This document shows, piece by piece, positions 6,141-10,654 of a stretch of DNA of 10,654 bases (position 1 is the stretch's first letter; each line of letters starts with the position of its first letter). This DNA comes from Phycisphaeraceae bacterium (lineage in GTDB: Bacteria > Planctomycetota > Phycisphaerae > Phycisphaerales > Phycisphaeraceae), in assembly GCA_007119405.1 (NCBI GenBank), contig SKPT01000330.1:1-10654 (forward strand), written 5' to 3'. A model generated the notes under the pieces. That model worked only from the letters and a program-made list of their open reading frames with translations, searched no databases and was not told the origin of the DNA. The position numbers and the translations under genes are program-made.

Positions 6141-6707
6141 ATGCGAAGCCCCAACGCCCAACGCCCCGACCCCGCCCACCGTCCGTCGGCCGCTCATCCC
6201 GGCTCGGCCGCCCACGAGATCGCCGAAAAGGCCATCGCGCTCATCCAGAGCCAGTTCCATGGCCTGCTGGTGACGCTCGACGAGCATGGCTTCCCTCACA
6301 GCCGGGTCATGGGCGCCGCCACGGGCGACACCGGGCTTCGCCAGCTCGTGTGCCTCTCGGCCAGCCCGACGCGCAAGCTCGAGCACATCCGATGTAACCC
6401 CCGCGTCTGCTGGATGTTTTACGACAGCGAGACCCACGACACCCTGCTGGTCAAGGGCCTGGCCCACGTCGTGAGCTGGGCCGACCGCACCGCGGCCGTC
6501 TGGGACCAGCTCGCCAAGTGCACGGCCGAGCACTCCCTGGCCGAGTTGGGCCACCAGGACGGCGAGGGCTTCCGGGCCGTCGTCACCGACGTGGTCGAGC
6601 TGGAGTACGTCGACCATCGCGACGCGAAGCGGCACCCGCAGGTGCTGCGCTTCACCGCCCCGGAGCGCTGGGCTGAGCACGTGCCCTGCCCGTGCGCCGA
6701 AAAGTGA
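6141..6707 (+). CDS. Pyridoxamine-5'-phosphate-oxidase-like FMN-binding protein
   Basis: This 188-residue cytoplasmic protein has a disordered, Pro/His-rich first 25 residues. A split-barrel flavin-binding fold of the PNPOx-like/general stress protein 26 type follows. Recognisable elements are the opening helix and strand HEIAEKAIALIQSQFHGLLVTLDEHGFPHSRVMGA split over residues 25-59, the SASPTRKLEHIRCNPRVCWMF region at 73-93 (typical T-RKxxxIRxNPxV motif), and TLLVKGLAHVV at 101-111. Family members bind FMN, F420 or haem and reduce or sense small molecules; the actual substrate cannot be told. Four cysteines lie at 85, 90, 127 and 183/185, the last as a CPC pair near the C-terminus. The ATG has a strong AAAGGAG site 8-9 bases upstream and a good promoter. 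It diverges from hypF and lies 68 bp ahead of the transporter gene, probably in one transcript. Confidence 0.8.
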   Translation: MRSPNAQRPDPAHRPSAAHPGSAAHEIAEKAIALIQSQFHGLLVTLDEHGFPHSRVMGAATGDTGLRQLVCLSASPTRKLEHIRCNPRVCWMFYDSETHDTLLVKGLAHVVSWADRTAAVWDQLAKCTAEHSLAELGHQDGEGFRAVVTDVVELEYVDHRDAKRHPQVLRFTAPERWAEHVPCPCAEK

Positions 6708-6775
6708 CCTAACCGTAGTATTGACAGTCTCTTGAGGCCAAACGCGACCGCTCGCGGAAAGGATCCGACCCCGCC

Positions 6776-8314
6776 ATGGCCCGCCAGCGCTACCTCGTCC
6801 TGCTCGGCGCCGTGATCGTGCAGCTTCTGCTGGGGACGATCTACGGCTACTCGATCTTCTGGCAGCCGTTGCAGGCCGAGGTCTTCCCCGCGGTGGTGAT
6901 CGAGGGCACGGCGGCCCACGCCGAGGCCGTCGCCGCCGACGCGACGGTCGTCGTCGCCGCCGATCAAGCCGAGTTCGCCCGTCTCCAGGCGCAGCGGCGC
7001 GGGTACCTGACCTACGCCTTCTCCATCGCGCTGCTCTCGTTCGCCGGGGTGATGGTCCTGGCCGGACGGGTGCAGGACATCAAGGGGCCGCGCTTCACGG
7101 CCATCATCGGCGGGGTGCTCATGGCCGGGGGCTTCGCCGTCGCCGGGCTGATGAACCACACGCTGACGTTCTACCTCGCCCATGCCGCGTTCACGGGCGT
7201 GGTGACGATGGTGGCGTTGATGCTCTTCCACGCCCTGACGCGTCACGGGGACAGCGAGGCCAACCCGCTGCTCAAGCACGCGCCGCTGGCGATCGTCGCC
7301 GCCTGCGTCACCGCCGGCGTCGTCCTGGGCACGCAATACCTCGGGCGGCTGGGCCCGTTCGACGAGCTGTTCCTGCTCTGGGGGACGATCGGCTTCCTCG
7401 CAGGGGCAGGCGTGGGCTTTGCCTACGTCTGCCCCATTGCCGCCCTGGTCAAGTGGTTCCCCAACCAGAAAGGACTCGTCGCCGGCGTGGCCGTGGCGGG
7501 CTTCGGCTTCGGGGCGTACGTCTTCAGCCATCCCACCCTGCCATTCTCCGCCGCCTCGTTCCTGGACAACCACGGCGTGGTCGCCCTGTTCCTGGCCCAC
7601 GGCGGCGTGCTGCTGGTGGGCGTCGTCGGCGGGGCGATGCTGCTGTCGAACCCGCCCGCCGCCGCCACCGGCGCGACGCCGGCCGGCGGCGACTCGGCGT
7701 GGCAGGACACGCTGCGCCGGCCGGCGTTCTGGACGCTGTGGATCATGTTCTTCAGCGGCTCCGTCGCCGGGCTGATGGTCATCGGCATCCTCGCGCCGTT
7801 CGCCGGCGAGCAGCTCGTCGCCGCCGCCCAGGCCGCGCGCGAACTTGACGGTGATGAGATCGCCCGCCTGCTGGCCCGCGGTGCGGCGGCCGTGGGCTGG
7901 TTGGCGATCTTCAACGCCGTCGGCCGCATCTTCTGGGGCCTCGTCTCCGACCGCATCGGCCGCACGCCCTCGTTCGTGGTGCTGTTCCTGCTCCAGGCGG
8001 TGACCATGATCAGCCTGGGGCTGATGCAGACCGAGCTGACGCTCGGCGTCGCCGCGGCGCTGGTGGGTTTCAACTACGGCGGGCTGTTCCCCCTCTTCCC
8101 CGCCGCCACCGCCGATCTGTTCGGCTCACGAAACATGGGCGCCAACTACGGCTGGCTGTTCACCAGCTACGGCATCGCCGGCGTGGTGGGCACGGCCCTG
8201 GGGCACGTCGCCCACGTGCACACCGGCAGCTACATGCCCGCCTTCGTCGTGGCCGCGGGCCTGTGCGTGATCGCCGCCGCCCTGGCGGTGGCTCTGCACG
8301 TGAACCGGCGCTGA
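6776..8314 (+). CDS. MFS transporter, oxalate/formate antiporter (OFA) family
   Basis: This is a 512-residue inner-membrane carrier with about 12 hydrophobic helices. OFA-type signatures are LLGAVIVQLLLGTIYGYSIF in helix 1 (9-28), the GRVQDIKGPR loop (97-106), KWFPNQKGLVAGVAVAGFGFGA (226-247), and in the second half AVGRIFWGLVSDRIGR (381-396) and NYGGLFPLFPAATADLFG (433-450). The family exchanges or takes up small carboxylates such as oxalate, formate or lactate; the substrate here is not predictable. It is longer than typical members of about 400-430 residues. Extra segments are a 45-residue Ala/Val-rich loop after helix 1 (about 32-76), a stretch with an added helix at about 155-205, and a loop at 344-372. 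GGAAAGGA about 13 bases upstream serves as ribosome site. It follows the flavin-protein gene and ends at a strong terminator. Confidence 0.87.
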   Translation: MARQRYLVLLGAVIVQLLLGTIYGYSIFWQPLQAEVFPAVVIEGTAAHAEAVAADATVVVAADQAEFARLQAQRRGYLTYAFSIALLSFAGVMVLAGRVQDIKGPRFTAIIGGVLMAGGFAVAGLMNHTLTFYLAHAAFTGVVTMVALMLFHALTRHGDSEANPLLKHAPLAIVAACVTAGVVLGTQYLGRLGPFDELFLLWGTIGFLAGAGVGFAYVCPIAALVKWFPNQKGLVAGVAVAGFGFGAYVFSHPTLPFSAASFLDNHGVVALFLAHGGVLLVGVVGGAMLLSNPPAAATGATPAGGDSAWQDTLRRPAFWTLWIMFFSGSVAGLMVIGILAPFAGEQLVAAAQAARELDGDEIARLLARGAAAVGWLAIFNAVGRIFWGLVSDRIGRTPSFVVLFLLQAVTMISLGLMQTELTLGVAAALVGFNYGGLFPLFPAATADLFGSRNMGANYGWLFTSYGIAGVVGTALGHVAHVHTGSYMPAFVVAAGLCVIAAALAVALHVNRR

Positions 8315-8323
8315 GCCAACGCA

Positions 8324-8367
8324 GCACGCCCCGGCACGAGCGCGTGCCGGGGCGTGCCTGCTTTTTT
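8324..8367 (+). terminator. Rho-independent terminator after the MFS gene
   Basis: A perfect 15-bp stem, GCACGCCCCGGCACG (8324-8338) with its complement at 8343-8357, has a 4-base AGCG loop. CCTGC and a run of six T (8362-8367) follow. It starts 10 bases after the transporter stop codon. The opposite strand has no T-run after the stem, so it acts mainly on plus-strand transcripts. Confidence 0.93.
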
Positions 8368-8386
8368 CAATGTGTCCGGGCCATGC

Positions 8387-8617
8387 TCAGTTGCCCGGGA
8401 TCGGCGCCAGTGTCGCCGCGTAGAACGCCAGCAGCACCAGCGCTGCGAGCGTCGCCGCGATGGCCGGCCAGGCGATCGCCGCGCCGCCGATGCGTCCGCG
8501 TGCGTCGGCGAGCAGCGCCCTGACCGGTGGCAGCTTGCTGCCACGCAGAATTGCCAGTTCCAGAGCGAACAGCACGACGGTGGCGTGCTGTGTCGCACCC
8601 GCGACAGGGCTTCTCAC
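8387..8617 (-). CDS. Doubtful short membrane ORF (hypothetical)
   Basis: This is an open frame of 76 codons from a GTG. The product is not recognised. Its C-terminal half contains a plausible transmembrane helix (IAATLAALVLLAFYAATLAPI) after an amphipathic segment (LFALELAILRGSKLPPVRALL), and codon third positions are mostly G or C. Against it: no ribosome site precedes the GTG, and in this base composition long open frames arise by chance. It lies between the LamG protein gene and the terminator, in the same direction as the LamG gene and 23 bp beyond its stop codon. It may be a gene remnant or a small gene with an unrecognised start. The rest of 8318-8640 holds only the terminator and an 8-bp palindrome at 8527-8544 (GTGGCAGC-TT-GCTGCCAC). 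Confidence 0.3.
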   Translation of the reverse strand: MRSPVAGATQHATVVLFALELAILRGSKLPPVRALLADARGRIGGAAIAWPAIAATLAALVLLAFYAATLAPIPGN

Positions 8618-8640
8618 ACAGGTTCTTAGCCGGAGACCGA

Positions 8641-9513
8641 TTACTGTCGACGCGCCCTTCTTCGCATGAGCAGCAGGCTGCCGGCGGCCAGCAGACCCAG
8701 CGTGCCGGGCTCGGGGATGGCGGCGTAGAGGTTGGCGACGTCGGCATCGCTCAGCGCGGTGCCGTGGAGCGAGACCCGCGAGATGTCGCCGTCGAGGAAT
8801 CGTTGCAGCGTGCCACCGTCGGCCGCGCTGTAGCTGGCGAAGATGGTCATGTCCGCGGTCATGTCGCTGGCCAAAGCCGCGCCGCTGGCCGCCTCGGTGT
8901 GGGCGAGCACGCCGTTGACGTACAGGCGCATCTCCTGCTCGTCGCGGTCGTAGACGCCGGCGATCATGTGCCACTGGTTGTCCCAGATGTCGGCGAGGTC
9001 ATGCTCGGCATCCCAGATGACGGTTCCATCGCTCTCGCGGCCGTCGAAACGGGGGCTGCCGCTTGGGTTGCTGGAGCTCCAGCCGCCGCCGCCGTAGCGC
9101 AGGATCCAGCCGCGGTCGTTGACGGCCGCGATGGCGGGCATCTCAAGCGTGCCGCCGATCGAGCCGGTGGCGCCGTCGCGGCGCGTCCAGGCCACGACGC
9201 TCATGGGGCCCTCGGGCATCAGGTCGGAGTGGTTGTCGATATGCACGACGCCCGAGCTGCCGTCGCCGCGCCCGGCGCCGGGGGCGGCCGGGTCGGGCCC
9301 GTCGCCCAGCCAGGTGATGTTGGTGGCGCTGCCGTGATGCGCGTTGCCGGAACTGTCGTCGGCGTTGCCGTCGAGCTTCCAGTAGCCAATGGCGTCAAGG
9401 TCGAGCACCGCTTGGTCGTAGATGGGCGAGGCGTTGGCCACATCCCCGCCCGTCATGAGCATGGCAGCGGCGGCGAGCGCCAGTGCGGACCGATGAATGA
9501 TGCGATGCTTCAT
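8641..9513 (-). CDS. Secreted LamG-like domain protein with PEP-CTERM anchor
   Basis: This is a 290-residue exported protein. Residues 1-28 are a signal peptide: a basic start (MKHRIIHR), a hydrophobic core (ALALAAAAMLM), and cleavage probably after ANA. A concanavalin-like LamG fold covers about 36-255, with features such as AIGYWKLDGNADDSSGNAHHG (41-61), WTRRDG, NQWHMIAGVYD (179-189), MRLYVNGVL (195-203) and DGDISRVSLHGTALSDADVANLY (241-263). Residues 266-290 are a PEP-CTERM sorting signal: PEPG, a short hydrophobic helix, then RRRARRQ. In known systems an exosortase recognises and processes this tail and the protein goes to the cell surface. The carbohydrate or protein ligand is unknown. 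The ATG at 9513 has an AGAGGAGAG site; a longer in-frame start at 9600 is not needed. The gene has its own promoter upstream and diverges from the nucleoside-hydrolase-like gene. Confidence 0.9.
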   Translation of the reverse strand: MKHRIIHRSALALAAAAMLMTGGDVANASPIYDQAVLDLDAIGYWKLDGNADDSSGNAHHGSATNITWLGDGPDPAAPGAGRGDGSSGVVHIDNHSDLMPEGPMSVVAWTRRDGATGSIGGTLEMPAIAAVNDRGWILRYGGGGWSSSNPSGSPRFDGRESDGTVIWDAEHDLADIWDNQWHMIAGVYDRDEQEMRLYVNGVLAHTEAASGAALASDMTADMTIFASYSAADGGTLQRFLDGDISRVSLHGTALSDADVANLYAAIPEPGTLGLLAAGSLLLMRRRARRQ

Positions 9514-9612
9514 GGCTCGCTCTCCTCTTAAAAAACGGAACCGCATCTTTCCTCTCCTTCTCCGAGAAATGGCCACAGCTTGGTGAACCCCCCACCTCAA
9601 ACGCTAATAGGC

Positions 9613-9642
9613 AATCTATCCGATTGCTCGTGGGCCTGTCAA
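9613..9642 (-). promoter_or_regulatory. Promoter of the LamG/PEP-CTERM gene
   Basis: On the minus strand a perfect TTGACA (9642-9637) is followed after 18 bp by TAGATT (9618-9613), a 4-of-6 match to the -10 box. The predicted start near 9606 leaves a leader of about 90 bases before the ATG at 9513. CAATC-GGATA-GATTG (9626-9612) forms a small inverted repeat over the -10 and could bind a regulator. Confidence 0.5.
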
Positions 9643-9796
9643 GGATTTCTTTCGAAAAACGCGGTATCGCCTTGGCAACAATCGGGCCGTGTGGTAGCTT
9701 GAGCAAGGAGGTTTCTTTCCGCCTGTGCGCTGGCCCCCGCGCGTTGCGCCAGCGTAAGAGATTGACATAAAAATACTTACAAGCATGGAGGGCGGT
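9643..9796. other. Divergent intergenic region and leader of the nucleoside-hydrolase-like gene
   Basis: No convincing gene lies here. It holds a Shine-Dalgarno-like AAGGAGGT (9705-9712) with a GTG at 9724 opening a 10-codon frame that ends in TAA at 9754-9756. A 7-bp stem, CGCTGGC pairing with GCCAGCG, has a 13-base loop (about 9727-9753). An A+T-rich TTGACATAAAAATAC segment (9762-9776) could belong to the plus-strand promoter, but no -10 at proper spacing is visible. GGAGG at 9787-9791 is the ribosome site of the next gene. Confidence 0.4.
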
Positions 9797-10654
9797 ATGT
9801 CACGATGCTCATCACAAGCTGACCGGTTCGAGCCGATTCGCGCTTGGCCCGGCCGGGCCTTGGCCTGCCTGGCCCCGCTCATCCTGACAGCCTCGCTTGC
9901 CTCCGCCAACACGCCGCTGCTGGTTTACGACACCGACTTCCGCAGTGACGTCGACGACGTCGGCGGCCTGGCGACCGCCAACGCCCTGGCCGACCTGGGC
10001 ATGCTCGAGCTCGCCGGCGTCGTCGCCTCCACCACCGGGCCCTACGTCGTCGGCGCCATCGACGCAGTCAACACCTACTACAGCCGCGGCGACGTGCCCG
10101 TGGGCCTCATCGCACCGCACCCGGACCTGAACACGACCCGCGGCAGCGACGACTTCGCCCCCATCCTCGCCAACACCCAGCTCTTCGTCAGCAACCAGAC
10201 CAACGCCACCGCGCCCATCTCCACCGACCTCTATCGCCAGCTCCTCTACGACGCGCCAGACGACAGCGTCAAGATCGTCGTCGTCGGCGGCCAGACCGCC
10301 ATCCACCGCCTCATGCAGACCGGGGCCAACTACAACGACGACGGCATCGGCATGACCGGCATGGACCTGATCCAGAGCAGGGTCTCCGAGCTGGTGCTCA
10401 TGGCGGGCAACTTCTCCAACTTCAACCACGCCGAGTTCAACGTCACCCTCGACGTCCACGCCGCCCAGCAGGTGGCACGCGACTGGCCCTCGCCCATCGT
10501 CTATTCCGGGTTTGAGGTCGGCAGCACGATCAGGACCGGCGCGGCGCTGACCGACCCCGAGACCAACCCCGTCGCCCGCGCCTACGAGGCCTACCGCGGC
10601 ACCGACGGCGGAAGCGGCACCATCGGCGATCGCCAGAGCTGGGACCAGACGGCC
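9797..10654 (+). CDS. Secreted nucleoside-hydrolase-like (IUNH superfamily) protein, 3' end missing
   Basis: 286 codons are present and the frame is still open at the right edge. Residues 1-37 are an export signal: a basic, fairly long start, then LACLAPLILTASLASA with cleavage near ASA-NT. The mature part begins with the metal-binding motif of the superfamily in the DTDxxxDVDD form (Asp45, Asp47, Asp51, Asp53, Asp54 in YDTDFRSDVDD). It later shows MAGNFSNFNHAEFN (202-215) with D219 and the AA that follows, matching the G(G/N)...EFN...D..AA signature of the ribose pocket. Such enzymes bind calcium and split N-glycosidic bonds of nucleosides. As an exported form it may scavenge extracellular nucleosides, though the exact substrate is inferred. 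The ATG at 9797 is preferred over the in-frame ATG at 9785, because GGAGG sits 5 bases before it and overlaps the earlier codon. It diverges from the LamG/PEP-CTERM gene. Confidence 0.85.
   Translation, partial: MSRCSSQADRFEPIRAWPGRALACLAPLILTASLASANTPLLVYDTDFRSDVDDVGGLATANALADLGMLELAGVVASTTGPYVVGAIDAVNTYYSRGDVPVGLIAPHPDLNTTRGSDDFAPILANTQLFVSNQTNATAPISTDLYRQLLYDAPDDSVKIVVVGGQTAIHRLMQTGANYNDDGIGMTGMDLIQSRVSELVLMAGNFSNFNHAEFNVTLDVHAAQQVARDWPSPIVYSGFEVGSTIRTGAALTDPETNPVARAYEAYRGTDGGSGTIGDRQSWDQTA

Noticed and set aside
6721..6749. Promoter for the MFS gene from a perfect TTGACA at 6721-6726
   Set aside because: No -10-like box lies 15-19 bases downstream (the sequence is G+C-rich there), so the box is probably chance.
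6743..6756. Small hairpin CGCGA-CCGC-TCGCG as a terminator after the flavin-protein gene
   Set aside because: The stem is only 5 bp with no T-run; it cannot be called a terminator.
6419..7600. Minus-strand frame of 393 codons
   Set aside because: It is antisense to the flavin protein and the transporter, both with clear motifs and ribosome sites.
8527..9531. Plus-strand frame of 334 codons
   Set aside because: It is antisense to the LamG/PEP-CTERM gene; no recognisable domain.
9762..9790. Promoter for the nucleoside-hydrolase-like gene from TTGACA at 9762-9767
   Set aside because: At 17-18 bp spacing the sequence is ATGGAG or TGGAGG, the ribosome site. A transcript starting there would lack its own leader. 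Kept only as an A+T-rich segment.
9812..10459. Minus-strand frame of 215 codons, Val/Gly/Asp-rich
   Set aside because: It is antisense to the nucleoside-hydrolase-like gene, whose metal motif, signal peptide and ribosome site support the plus strand.

Overview
This is strongly G+C-rich bacterial DNA. Three things suggest a Planctomycetota-type organism, perhaps Phycisphaerae-like: a LamG-like surface protein ending in a PEP-CTERM signal, a secreted nucleoside-hydrolase-like protein, and dispersed repeats of the ACCACAGAGGCAC / AATGAACACA type. The lineage is an inference, because no rRNA or other marker gene lies in the window.

Left part (1-6050, minus strand, transcribed right to left): a [NiFe]-hydrogenase maturation and structural cluster in the order hypF, hypC, hypD, hypE, a 59-residue single-helix membrane protein, hoxE, hoxF. 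hoxF runs off the left edge. HypF and HypE make the cyanide ligand precursor, and HypC and HypD assemble the Fe(CN)2CO unit. HoxE and HoxF are diaphorase subunits of an NAD(P)-linked (group 3d-type) hydrogenase. hypC/hypD, the small gene/hoxE and hoxE/hoxF overlap at their stop and start codons, which points to translational coupling. hypA, hypB, the endopeptidase gene, hoxU, hoxY and hoxH are not in the window. Two copies of a hairpin-forming repeat of about 140 bp interrupt the operon, one between hypF and hypC and one between hypD and hypE. In both cases the repeat supplies the stop codon of the gene in front of it.

Middle part (6051-8367, plus strand): a divergent gene for a pyridoxamine-5'-phosphate-oxidase-like flavin protein has a clear sigma-70-type promoter with a perfect 6-5-6 palindrome inside its spacer. 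It is followed by an OFA-family major facilitator transporter that ends at a strong intrinsic terminator.

Right part (8368-10654): a doubtful short membrane ORF (minus strand), the LamG/PEP-CTERM protein (minus strand) with its own promoter, and the divergent, incomplete secreted nucleoside-hydrolase-like gene (plus strand).

The most unusual items are the small membrane protein coupled to hoxE, the paired stop-codon-supplying repeats, and the operator-like palindrome between hypF and the flavin-protein gene.
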